Assembly (NCBI RefSeq): GCF_021412625.1
Contig: NZ_JAKCFI010000006.1
Span: 310,001-374,000, forward strand
Direction of reading: 5' to 3'
Length of the DNA stretch: 64,000 bases
Origin: Myxococcus stipitatus
GTDB taxonomy: Bacteria; Myxococcota; Myxococcia; Myxococcales; Myxococcaceae
Below the pieces are notes generated by a model, which saw nothing but the letters and a program-made list of their open reading frames with translations, was not told where the DNA came from and did no database searches. Position numbers and translations under genes: made by a program. Below are positions 43,694 through 52,083 of the stretch, one piece after another. Position 1 is the stretch's first letter, and the number at the start of each line of letters is the position of its first letter.

Positions 43694-45811
43694 CTACCCG
43701 TGCGCCCGCGTCTCCGACGCCACGGACTCCGGTGTCGCCGCGGGCGCGCCCGCCGCGTCTCCCAGCAGGAGCGCCTTCGCCGCCTCCACCGCTTCACACG
43801 TGCCGGTCAGCGCGAGCACGTCCCCGGCGCGCAGCACCTCCTGCGCCGTGGGCACGGACACGCTCTCCTCCCCGCGCTGGATGGCCAGGACCGTGGCGCC
43901 CGTGAGCCCCCGCAGGTTCACCTGCGCGAGCGTCTTGCCCGCCCCCGGGCTCGTCTCCTCCAGCCGCACCGACGCCGGCGCCCCCAGGCCGGGCAACAGC
44001 CCCTGCACGTGGTCCAGCGCGTGCTCCTCCGCGCCCGGCTCCTTCGAGTGCGACTGCGCCGCCAGCGCCGCGACCAGCACCTGCGCTCCCGCGCGCACGT
44101 GCCCATGCAGGTTCGTCGCCCCACGCCAGAACGCCACGCCCAGCGCGCCCACCATGGCCAGCACCACCAACGGCCCCATCGCGCCCTTGAGGAACGGCTG
44201 CGTCACCACCACCACCGGGATGCCCACCAGCAGCACGATGCCCACCTGGAGCGTCACCAGCAGCACCCGCCGGGGCGCCGCCGCCAGGTCCAGCTTGCCA
44301 TCCGTGCGCGCCGGCAACGCCGCCTCCGCCAGCGTCGCCCCCAACCTGCGCGCCATGCCGATGACGCCCACCAGGAACGGCACCGCGAGCAGCACCGCCG
44401 CGCCGTAGATGAGGAGCTTCGACCACTCCTCGTCCACGCCCGTCCGCGCCTCCACGAAGCCGGCCAGGCTCTCCGCCGACAAGGACGTGCCAATCACCAG
44501 CGCGGACACCAGCACCGCGTCCAGCACCAGCAGGCGGATGAGCCGCCGCACCCCCGCGCCCAGCGTCTCGCGCCGGGGCGCCGCGCGCAGCTTCTCCACC
44601 CACGTCCCATACAGCGTGACGAACGTCTGCAGCGGCTTGGGCAGCTTGCGGTCCACCCACGTCGCCACCGGCGCCGACTTCTTGATGAGCAGCGGCGTCG
44701 TCAACGTGGTGATGGCCGACACCGCCACCGCCACCGGGTAGATGAACGTCCCCGTCGCCTTCAGCGACAGGCCCAGCGCCGCGATGATGAAGGAGAATTC
44801 GCCAATCTGCGCCAGGCTCATGCCCGCCTGCACCGACGTGCGCGTGCTGTTGCCCGTGAGGAACGCCCCCAGCGTCACGCTCATCAGCTTACCCAGGATG
44901 ACGACCACCGTGAGCACGAGGATGGCCAGCCAGTGCTCCGCGATGAGCGCCGGGTTGATGAGCATGCCCACCGACACGAAGAAGATGGCCGCGAAGATGT
45001 CGCGCACCGGCTGCACCAGGTGCTCCACCACCTTCTCCTCGCCGGACTCCGCCACCAGCGAGCCCGCCAGGAACGCCCCCAGCGCCACCGAATAGCCGAA
45101 CGCCTGCGCCAGCAACGCCACCGCGAAGCAGATGCCCACGCTCGCCACCAGCGTCGTCTCCGGCCGGTTCAGCTTGATGACCGCCCGCACCGCCCGGGGG
45201 ATGGTGAACAACCCCACCGCCACCAGCCCCACCAGGAACGCCACCAGCTTGCCCGTGGTGAACGACAGCTCCCTGAGCGACAGGCCCGCGCCCGTGGAGA
45301 TGGCCGTCAGCGTCGCCATCAACAACACGGCGATGAGGTCCTCCACGATGAGCACGCCCACCACCAGCTCGCGCAGCTTGCCCTTGATGCCCTGCTCGTC
45401 GAACGCCTTGGCGATGATGGTCGTGCTGGAGATGGCGATGAGCGCGCCCGTGAAGATGCCCTCCAGCGTCGTCCACCCGAAGGCCCGCCCCACCACGAAC
45501 CCCAGCCACACCATGATGCTGCACTGGATGACGGCCGTGACCCCCGCGGTGAACCCCACGGAGAACAGCTTGCGCAGGCTGAACTCCAACCCGAGCGAGA
45601 ACATCAGCAGGATGACGCCCATCTCCGACAGCGTCGTCACCACCTCCGGATTCGCCACCAGCGGAATCGGGACGTACGGACCGACCACGAGCCCCGCCAG
45701 GATGTAGCCGAGCACCACGGGCTGTCGCAGCCGTTGGAAGAGAACCGTCGTCACCGCGGCAACACACAGGACGACGGCAATGGCCTGGAGGAACTCGTGG
45801 GCTCCGTGCAT
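43694..45811 (-). CDS. CPA2 monovalent cation:proton antiporter (KefB/YbaL type)
   Basis: This 705-residue membrane protein has about twelve helices in the first 400 residues with the CPA2 motifs: the QPVVLGYILAGLVVGP start, LLMFSLGLEFSLRKL, SSTTIIAKAFDEQG, and EDLIAVLLMATLTA, which holds the ion-coupling Asp. A second membrane part (about 430-590) follows, then a C-terminal TrkA-C-like domain that contains TGATVLAIQRGEESVSVPTAQEVLRAGDVLALTG, of which the second half is the family signature. It would exchange K+ or Na+ for protons under ligand control. The start has GAGGTG upstream. It faces the 53-residue gene end to end. Confidence 0.94.
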   Translation of the reverse strand: MHGAHEFLQAIAVVLCVAAVTTVLFQRLRQPVVLGYILAGLVVGPYVPIPLVANPEVVTTLSEMGVILLMFSLGLEFSLRKLFSVGFTAGVTAVIQCSIMVWLGFVVGRAFGWTTLEGIFTGALIAISSTTIIAKAFDEQGIKGKLRELVVGVLIVEDLIAVLLMATLTAISTGAGLSLRELSFTTGKLVAFLVGLVAVGLFTIPRAVRAVIKLNRPETTLVASVGICFAVALLAQAFGYSVALGAFLAGSLVAESGEEKVVEHLVQPVRDIFAAIFFVSVGMLINPALIAEHWLAILVLTVVVILGKLMSVTLGAFLTGNSTRTSVQAGMSLAQIGEFSFIIAALGLSLKATGTFIYPVAVAVSAITTLTTPLLIKKSAPVATWVDRKLPKPLQTFVTLYGTWVEKLRAAPRRETLGAGVRRLIRLLVLDAVLVSALVIGTSLSAESLAGFVEARTGVDEEWSKLLIYGAAVLLAVPFLVGVIGMARRLGATLAEAALPARTDGKLDLAAAPRRVLLVTLQVGIVLLVGIPVVVVTQPFLKGAMGPLVVLAMVGALGVAFWRGATNLHGHVRAGAQVLVAALAAQSHSKEPGAEEHALDHVQGLLPGLGAPASVRLEETSPGAGKTLAQVNLRGLTGATVLAIQRGEESVSVPTAQEVLRAGDVLALTGTCEAVEAAKALLLGDAAGAPAATPESVASETRAHG

Positions 45812-45983
45812 CAAGACACCTCGGATCGAATCGGGAACTGCGGCGGATGGAACACACGTCACGCCCGCCCCCCGGAACCGGGAGGTCGACTCGCCACGCG
45901 CGGGAACACTGGAAACGTCGGGCCCCACCGGACTCAAGGGCCCGGGCTGCCAGGAGAAAGGACCGGCTGGGAGAAAACCGCGC

Positions 45984-46502
45984 TCAGCGACCCGGAGGCG
46001 GGCCGCGCAGCGGACGGGTGACGATGGACGTCCGGTCCGCGATGTCGCCGCCGCCCGAGGGGGCCGCGGCGCAACGTCTCTCACGCAGGGTGGTGGTGGC
46101 GACGGCGTGCAGCCGGTCGCGACTCCAACGGTGGAGGGCCTGGAGGTCGGGCCCGAGGGCCTCGCGGCCACGGACCGCGGACGGCCCCGCAGCCCCCAGG
46201 ACCTGGAGCCCGTTGTCCCAGCCGCCCAGGTCCGTGACGTGGAACAGCGCGCCGCCCTTCCCGGACGCCTTCTTGGAGGCCGTCTTCTTCCAGGCCGTGG
46301 CCGCCGCCTCGTCCGCGCGGACGTCCCGCGACACGGGAGCACGGGGAGCGGATTCGGCGTCACCGGCGTGCAGCGCCAGCGACAGCACCAGGATGGCCCC
46401 CAGGGCGAGCACCATCCCCCGGAGCAGGTCGCTCCCGGAGCCGGGCATTCGCGATGTCGAGCCGGGGGAGCGCATCAATCGTTCAGGTACTACGGCGGGC
46501 AT
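45984..46502 (-). CDS. Hypothetical membrane-anchored protein
   Basis: This 172-residue frame has a hydrophobic helix at about residues 27-45 (GMVLALGAILVLSLALHAG) preceded by Ser/Arg residues, as in an uncleaved anchor or signal. It then has a Lys/Ala-rich part (AWKKTASKKASGKGG) and a short fold with TDLGGWDNGLQVLG, ending in a basic tail. No family is recognised. The start is uncertain: the ATG at 46502 lacks a good ribosome site. It lies between the antiporter and the CmpB-like gene. The coding nature is moderately supported, since the frame is long and has a plausible signal. Confidence 0.45.
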   Translation of the reverse strand: MPAVVPERLMRSPGSTSRMPGSGSDLLRGMVLALGAILVLSLALHAGDAESAPRAPVSRDVRADEAAATAWKKTASKKASGKGGALFHVTDLGGWDNGLQVLGAAGPSAVRGREALGPDLQALHRWSRDRLHAVATTTLRERRCAAAPSGGGDIADRTSIVTRPLRGPPPGR

Positions 46503-46647
46503 GGGCACGTAAAGCGCGCCTTTTGTGGGAACCTGTCCCCCCACCTCGCCTGCCTGCAGGGGCCCAACGTCCACCACTGGACACCTGGGGCAGGCGACGG
46601 CGCGTCCCGGACCGGGGCCTGCCGGTTCGGGGGGCCGTCCCTAGGTT

Positions 46648-47202
46648 GTGAGGGTGCTTTCACGATTCTTGCTCTACGGCTGTACGGGGTGGGTGCTGGA
46701 GGTCCTCTTCACGGGCGCCAACGCGGCCCTGAGCCGGGACCGGAGCGCCACGGCGCGCACCTACCTGTGGATGCACCCCATCTATGGAGGCACGGCGCTG
46801 GCGCTGGAGGAGGTCTCCGCCCGGCTCAGGCCGCTGCCGCGGCCCGTCAGGGCCCTGGCCTACACGGGCCTCATCTTCGGGGCCGAGTACGTCACCGGCT
46901 GGCTCCTGCGAAAGCTGCTCGGGCGGTGCCCCTGGGACTACGCGCCGCACCGCTGGAGCGTGCACGGCCTCATCCGCCTGGACTACGCGCCCGCCTGGTA
47001 CCTCACCGCGCTGCTGTTCGAGCCCGTCCGGGACGGGCTGCTCCACGTCACCAGCGAGGCGCTGCGTCACACGCCCGAATACCGCGAGGCCCAGGCCGCC
47101 GGGGCGGTGCCGGGGTGCCCGCCCGAGGGCGAGCCCGAGGAGGCGGGGGTGGTGGCCACCCGGTTCGAGCAGGCCCAGGCGGAGCAGGTCCACCCGAGCT
47201 GA
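46648..47202 (+). CDS. CmpB-like (ABC-transporter type IV) small membrane protein
   Basis: This 184-residue protein fits the PF06541 family: it begins FLLYGCTGWVLEVLFTG, followed by YLWMHPIYGGTALALEE and an internal GRCPWDYA segment, with four hydrophobic stretches over about residues 5-130. The remainder is an acidic, disordered tail. Family members are annotated as putative ABC-transporter permease parts, but no ATPase is encoded nearby, so the true role is unknown. The first start codon is GTG at 46648, with another at 46654; neither has a strong ribosome site. Confidence 0.8.
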   Translation: MRVLSRFLLYGCTGWVLEVLFTGANAALSRDRSATARTYLWMHPIYGGTALALEEVSARLRPLPRPVRALAYTGLIFGAEYVTGWLLRKLLGRCPWDYAPHRWSVHGLIRLDYAPAWYLTALLFEPVRDGLLHVTSEALRHTPEYREAQAAGAVPGCPPEGEPEEAGVVATRFEQAQAEQVHPS

Positions 47203-47372
47203 GCGTATGAGGCGCCGGGGGTGGCCCGTCCGCTGGTCGACTGCCCTCCGGGCGGCTGTGACGTCACTTCCGGCTTTTCTTCCTCAGTGCCGCGTCGCGT
47301 AGTACCTTCGCCCCCGCATTCCGCAAGCGCCGCGGGAAATTCCGCCGACTCACCGAAAGTTTCCGCCCCCGT

Positions 47373-48407
47373 ATGTTCGACTGGCTTCACACCCTCTTTT
47401 CGCGCGACCTCGCCATCGACCTCGGCACGGCGAACACGCTCATCTACATCCGCGGTCAGGGCATCGTGTCCAACGAGCCCTCGGTGGTGGCCGTCCAGCA
47501 GGACGCGCGCGGGGGCAAGAAGGTCCTCGCGGTGGGCAAGGAAGCCAAGGAGATGCTCGGGAGGACGCCGGGCAACATCGTCGCCATCCGGCCGATGAAG
47601 GACGGCGTCATCGCGGACTTCGAAATCACCGCGGCGATGCTGCGCTACTTCATCCAGAGCGCGCACAACCGCAAGACGCTGGTCAACCCGCGCATCATCA
47701 TCGGCATCCCCTCCGGCATCACCGAGGTGGAGCGGCGCGCGGTGCGCGAGGCGGCGGCCAACGCGGGCGCTCGCGAGGTCTACCTCATCGAGCAGCCCAT
47801 GGCGGCGGCCATCGGCGCGGGCCTCCCGGTGACGGAGCCCAGCGGCAACATGATTGTCGACATCGGCGGCGGCACGTCCGACGTCGCGGTCATCAGCCTC
47901 GCCGGCATCGTGTTCGCCAAGAGCGTGCGCATCGGCGGGGACAAGCTGGACGAGGCGATCATCCAGTACGTCAAGCGCAAGTACAACCTGCTCATCGGCG
48001 AGCGCACGGCGGAGCTCATCAAGATGGGCATCGGCACGGCGTACCCGACGGACGAGGTCATGACCATGGAGATCAAGGGTCGCGACCTGGTGGCCGGCGT
48101 GCCGCGCACGCTGACGGTGTCCAGCGACGAGGTGCGCGACGCGCTCGCCGAGCCCGTCAACGGCATCGTCGAGGCGGTGAAGCTGACGCTGGAGCGCACG
48201 CCGCCGGAGCTGGCCGGTGACATCGCCGACCGCGGCATCGTGCTCGCCGGTGGCGGCGCGCTGCTCAAGAACCTGGACACGCTCCTGCGCGAGGAGACGG
48301 GCCTGCCGGTGTTCCTCGCGGAGGATCCGCTGTCCGCGGTGGTGATTGGCGCGGGCAAGGCGCTGGAGTCGCTCGACATCCTCCGCCAGGTCTGCCAGCC
48401 GGGCTGA
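47373..48407 (+). CDS. mreB: Rod-shape-determining protein MreB
   Basis: This 344-residue actin homologue forms filaments under the membrane that direct cell-wall synthesis and rod shape; in Myxococcus it also supports gliding and polarity. The actin fold motifs are all present: the first phosphate loop RDLAIDLGTANTLIY, the PSGITEVERRAVREAA segment, the second phosphate loop MIVDIGGGTSDVAVIS, the adenosine loop VLAGGGALLKNLD, and an N-terminal amphipathic start MFDWLHTLF that binds the membrane. mreC and mreD are not adjacent. A palindrome TGACGTCA lies upstream at 47259-47266, together with a T-rich stretch that could end the previous transcript. Confidence 0.98.
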   Translation: MFDWLHTLFSRDLAIDLGTANTLIYIRGQGIVSNEPSVVAVQQDARGGKKVLAVGKEAKEMLGRTPGNIVAIRPMKDGVIADFEITAAMLRYFIQSAHNRKTLVNPRIIIGIPSGITEVERRAVREAAANAGAREVYLIEQPMAAAIGAGLPVTEPSGNMIVDIGGGTSDVAVISLAGIVFAKSVRIGGDKLDEAIIQYVKRKYNLLIGERTAELIKMGIGTAYPTDEVMTMEIKGRDLVAGVPRTLTVSSDEVRDALAEPVNGIVEAVKLTLERTPPELAGDIADRGIVLAGGGALLKNLDTLLREETGLPVFLAEDPLSAVVIGAGKALESLDILRQVCQPG

Positions 48408-48664
48408 CGGCCCTCACGACCTTCGACGCACGCCTCGGCGCCGCGCCTCCCACGAGGCCGGCGCCGTTCGCGTTTCCAGGGCTCCAGGGCGCGCGGTCCT
48501 TGCGCGGTCCGTGGCCCACGCGGCGCAAGCGCCTGGCGCCATCCCGTGGCGTCAGGCAGGCGACGCCCGCGCCTGTCGCCGCGGCGCACGGACGTGCTTG
48601 CGCGCCGGGAAAGGCTCCCGAGCTTCAACGGGAGGACCTCGAGCACACGTGACGAGGGGGGGAC

Positions 48665-49720
48665 ATGCGAGCAACCGTCTTTCGAGGCGTCGAGAAGTTC
48701 GGGTTGGAGGAGGTGGAGAAACCGCGGGCGCGCGAGGGGGAGGCCGTCGTCCGGATGACGCTGACGACCATCTGCGGCACCGACCTGCACATCGTCCGGG
48801 GCGAGTACCCCGTGAAGCCGGGCCTCACCATCGGCCACGAGTTCGTGGGCGTCATCGACGAGCTGGGGCCCGGGCTGGAGGGCTACCGGGTGGGTGACCG
48901 CGTCCTCGTGGGCGCCATCACTCCCTGCGGCCAATGCCACGCGTGCCTGTCCGGCCACCTGTCCCAATGCGGTCATGGCTCGGGGTACGAGGCGATGGGG
49001 GGCTGGCGACTGGGCAACACGCTGCCCGGCGCACAGGCGGAGTACGTCCGGATTCCCTCCGCGCAGGCCAACCTCGCGCCCATCCCCGCCGGCCTGTCCG
49101 ACGAGCAGGTGCTGATGCTGGCGGACATCGCCTCCACGGGCTTCAGCGGCGCGGAGTCGGGTGGCGTGCGCATCGGCGACACGGTGGTCGTCTTCGCCCA
49201 GGGCCCCATCGGACTGTGCGCGTCCCTCGGGGCCCGGCTGATGGGCGCGGCGCGGGTCATCGGCATCGACGGCGACGAGTCCCGGCTGGCCTTCGCTCGG
49301 AGGATGGGCGTGGACGTGGTGCTCGACTACCGGAGCCAGGACGTGGTGGCCGAGGTGAAGCGGCTGACCGGCGGGGGCGCGGACGTGGCCATCGAGGCGC
49401 TCGGCACCCAGCAGACCTTCGAGAGCGCGCTGCGCTCGCTGCGCCCCGGGGGCACCCTGTCCAGCCTGGGCGTCTACTCCGGCAAGCTGCAGCTGCCCTA
49501 TGACGCCTTCGCCGCGGGGCTGGGCGACCACCGCGTCGTCACCACGCTGTGCCCGGGCGGCAAGGAGCGCATGCGCCGGCTGATGGCGACGGTCCAGTCC
49601 GGACGCGTCGACCTCACGCCCCTCATCACCCACCGCTTCGCGCTGGCCGACATCCGCGACGCCTACGCGCTGTTCGGCCAGCGCGAGGACGGCGTCATCA
49701 AGGTCGCCATCCACCCCTGA
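48665..49720 (+). CDS. Zinc-dependent alcohol dehydrogenase
   Basis: This 351-residue enzyme is a medium-chain NAD(P)-dependent dehydrogenase. The catalytic zinc ligands are seen in TTICGTDLHIV (Cys) and LTIGHEFVGVI (His-Glu), while the structural-zinc cysteines lie in CGQCHACLSGHLSQC. The Rossmann loop VVVFAQGPIGLCAS and the acidic GIDGDESRL at the end of the second strand point to NAD as cofactor. The ribosome site (GAGGGGGGG) is strong. The gene lies 32 bases before a PEP synthase gene and is probably in one operon with it. Substrate is unknown; threonine- or general alcohol-type is possible. Confidence 0.94.
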   Translation: MRATVFRGVEKFGLEEVEKPRAREGEAVVRMTLTTICGTDLHIVRGEYPVKPGLTIGHEFVGVIDELGPGLEGYRVGDRVLVGAITPCGQCHACLSGHLSQCGHGSGYEAMGGWRLGNTLPGAQAEYVRIPSAQANLAPIPAGLSDEQVLMLADIASTGFSGAESGGVRIGDTVVVFAQGPIGLCASLGARLMGAARVIGIDGDESRLAFARRMGVDVVLDYRSQDVVAEVKRLTGGGADVAIEALGTQQTFESALRSLRPGGTLSSLGVYSGKLQLPYDAFAAGLGDHRVVTTLCPGGKERMRRLMATVQSGRVDLTPLITHRFALADIRDAYALFGQREDGVIKVAIHP

Positions 49721-49752
49721 GCCCCGCTGGAGGCACAGACGAGGAGCACGCC

Positions 49753-52083
49753 ATGCAGACACCGCGCAGTCCCGCCCAGGGTCCCCAGTCGGCCGAGGCC
49801 CCCGCGCTCATCCTCTGGTTCGAGTCCCTGTCGCGCGGCGACACCGCCGTGGCGGGCGGAAAGGGAGCCAACCTCGGCGAGCTGACGCGCGCGGGGCTTC
49901 CCGTCCCGCCAGGCTTCGTCATCACCGCCGCCGCCTTCCAGCGCTCGCTCGCCCCCATCCGCGACAGGCTGGGCGAGCTGTGGCGGGAGATCGACCCGGA
50001 CGACTCCCGGTCGCTCGCCTCGGCCTCCGACGCGCTGACCGCGCTGGTGCGCCAGGTGGAGCTCCCCGAGAGCGTCCGCGAGGCGCTGCTCGGCGCCTAT
50101 CGGCGACTGGGCAAGGCGCGCGCCGTCGCGGTCCGCTCCTCCGCCACCGCCGAGGACACCGCGGACACGTCGTTCGCCGGCATGCACGAGACGTATACCC
50201 ACGTGGTGGGCGAGGAGGCGCTGCTGCGGCGCGTGCGCGACTGCTGGAGCTCCGCCTATGGCCAGCGCGTGGTGGCGTATCGGCGCAGCCAGGGGCTCTC
50301 CGAGGAGCCCACGCTCGCCGTGGTGGTGCAGGAGATGGTGGAGTCCAACCGCTCGGGCGTCATGTTCACGGCGGACCCCACCACCGGGGACACGGGGCGG
50401 CTCGTCATCGAGGCCGCCTTCGGCCTGGGCGAGGCCGTCGTGAGCGGCCAGGTGGAGCCCGACACCTACGTCGTGGAGAAGGCGAGCCCTCGCGTGCTGG
50501 AGGCGCGCGTCGGCCACAAGGACTTCCAGTACGTCGGTGACGGCGCGGGCGGGGAGCGCCGCGTCGAGCTGCCCCCGGACCAGGCCACGCGTCGCGTCCT
50601 CGAGGACGCGGAGGTGTTGGAGGTCGCGAGGCTCGGGATGCGGGTGGAGCGGCACTACGGTGCCCCCCAGGACGTCGAGTGGGCGGAGTCGGAAGGGCGC
50701 GTGTACCTCGTCCAGTCGCGCCCCATCACCACGCTGGCGAGGCAGGCCAGCGCCCCCTCCGCGTCGACGAGCGGGGAGGCGTCCGTGCTCGTCGCGGGGT
50801 TGGGGGCCTCGCCGGGGGTCGTCTCCGGCCGCGTGCGCGTCCTCCAACGTCCGGAGGAGGGGCGGCGGCTGCGACAGGGCGAGGTGCTCGTGGCGCCGAT
50901 GACGTCTCCGGACTGGGTGCCCACGCTGCGGCGCGCCGCCGCCATCGTCACCGACAGCGGCGGGATGACGTGCCACGCCGCCATCGTCAGCCGGGAGCTG
51001 CGCATCCCCTGCGTCGTGGGGACCCGCTCCGCGACGCGGGTGCTGCGGGAGGCAGAGGCCGTCACGGTGGATGGCTCGACCGGCCAAGTCCGCGCCGGGC
51101 TCGAGGCCGCGCAGGCGCCGGCGCCGCCCGCTCGCGAGGTCCCCGCGTTCGCGGCCACCGCGCCAGCGCCGCTGGCCACGCGCCTCTACGTCAACCTGGC
51201 CATGCCGGGGCAGGCGCGCGAGGTGGCCGCGCTGCCGGTGGACGGCGTGGGCCTGCTGCGCGCGGAGTTCATGCTGACCGAGGCGCTCGGAGGCATCCAC
51301 CCCAAGCGCCTGCTCGCCGAGGACCGGCGCCAGGAGTTCGTCGACGCCCTCACCCGCGCGCTCCTCGAAATCACCCGCGCCTTCCAACCCCGTCCCGTCG
51401 TCTACCGGACCACGGACTTCCGCACCAACGAGTTCCGGGGGCTGGAGGGCGGCGCCGAGCACGAGCCCACCGAGAACAACCCGATGATCGGCTACCGCGG
51501 GTGCTACCGCTACATCCGCGAGCCCGAGGTCTTCCAGCTCGAGCTGGAGGTGCTCGCGCGGGTGCACGAGCAGACGCCCAACCTGCGCGTGATGATTCCC
51601 TTCGTGCGCACCACGTGGGAGCTGGAGGCCTGCCTCGAGGCCATGGACCACAGCCCGCTCGGACGGCGGCGGGGCCTGGAGCGCTGGGTGATGGCGGAGG
51701 TGCCCTCCGTCGTCTACCGCATCCCCGAGTACGCGCGGCTGGGCATCACCGGCGTGTCCATCGGCTCCAACGACCTGACGCAGCTGATGCTGGGCGTGGA
51801 CCGGGATTCGGAGCTGTGCGCGGAGCTGTTCGACGAGTCCGACGCCGCGGTCCTGGACGCCATCACCCGCATCATCCGCGCCAGCCGCGAGGCGGGCATC
51901 TCCTCCTCCCTCTGCGGACAGGCCCCCTCCAACCACCCCGAGTTCGCCGAGCACCTGGTGCGCGCCGGCATCACCTCCATCTCCGTGGACCCTGGCGCGG
52001 TGGACGCCACCCGGCGGGTCATCGCCTCCGCCGAGCGCCGGGTGCTGCTGGAGTCCGCGCTCGCGGGCGCGCCGCTCCCGTGA
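49753..52083 (+). CDS. ppsA: Phosphoenolpyruvate synthase
   Basis: This 776-residue enzyme makes phosphoenolpyruvate from pyruvate and ATP for gluconeogenesis. It has the N-terminal ATP-grasp half (AVAGGKGANLGEL, VRSSATAEDTADTSFAGMHETY, MVESNRSGVMFTADPTTG), the phosphohistidine domain with His408 in TDSGGMTCHAAIVSREL, and the C-terminal TIM barrel ending with Cys721 in SSLCGQAPSNHPEFAEHLVRAG. The length is normal. The ATG at 49753 has GAGGAG upstream. The last 65 bases overlap the end of the convergent P-type ATPase gene, so both messages share an antisense region. Position next to an alcohol dehydrogenase suggests a stress-time energy role. Confidence 0.96.
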   Translation: MQTPRSPAQGPQSAEAPALILWFESLSRGDTAVAGGKGANLGELTRAGLPVPPGFVITAAAFQRSLAPIRDRLGELWREIDPDDSRSLASASDALTALVRQVELPESVREALLGAYRRLGKARAVAVRSSATAEDTADTSFAGMHETYTHVVGEEALLRRVRDCWSSAYGQRVVAYRRSQGLSEEPTLAVVVQEMVESNRSGVMFTADPTTGDTGRLVIEAAFGLGEAVVSGQVEPDTYVVEKASPRVLEARVGHKDFQYVGDGAGGERRVELPPDQATRRVLEDAEVLEVARLGMRVERHYGAPQDVEWAESEGRVYLVQSRPITTLARQASAPSASTSGEASVLVAGLGASPGVVSGRVRVLQRPEEGRRLRQGEVLVAPMTSPDWVPTLRRAAAIVTDSGGMTCHAAIVSRELRIPCVVGTRSATRVLREAEAVTVDGSTGQVRAGLEAAQAPAPPAREVPAFAATAPAPLATRLYVNLAMPGQAREVAALPVDGVGLLRAEFMLTEALGGIHPKRLLAEDRRQEFVDALTRALLEITRAFQPRPVVYRTTDFRTNEFRGLEGGAEHEPTENNPMIGYRGCYRYIREPEVFQLELEVLARVHEQTPNLRVMIPFVRTTWELEACLEAMDHSPLGRRRGLERWVMAEVPSVVYRIPEYARLGITGVSIGSNDLTQLMLGVDRDSELCAELFDESDAAVLDAITRIIRASREAGISSSLCGQAPSNHPEFAEHLVRAGITSISVDPGAVDATRRVIASAERRVLLESALAGAPLP

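Noticed and set aside
43499..46021. Plus-strand open frame of 840 codons
   Set aside because: Antisense to the CPA2 antiporter, whose motifs and membrane helices are clear.
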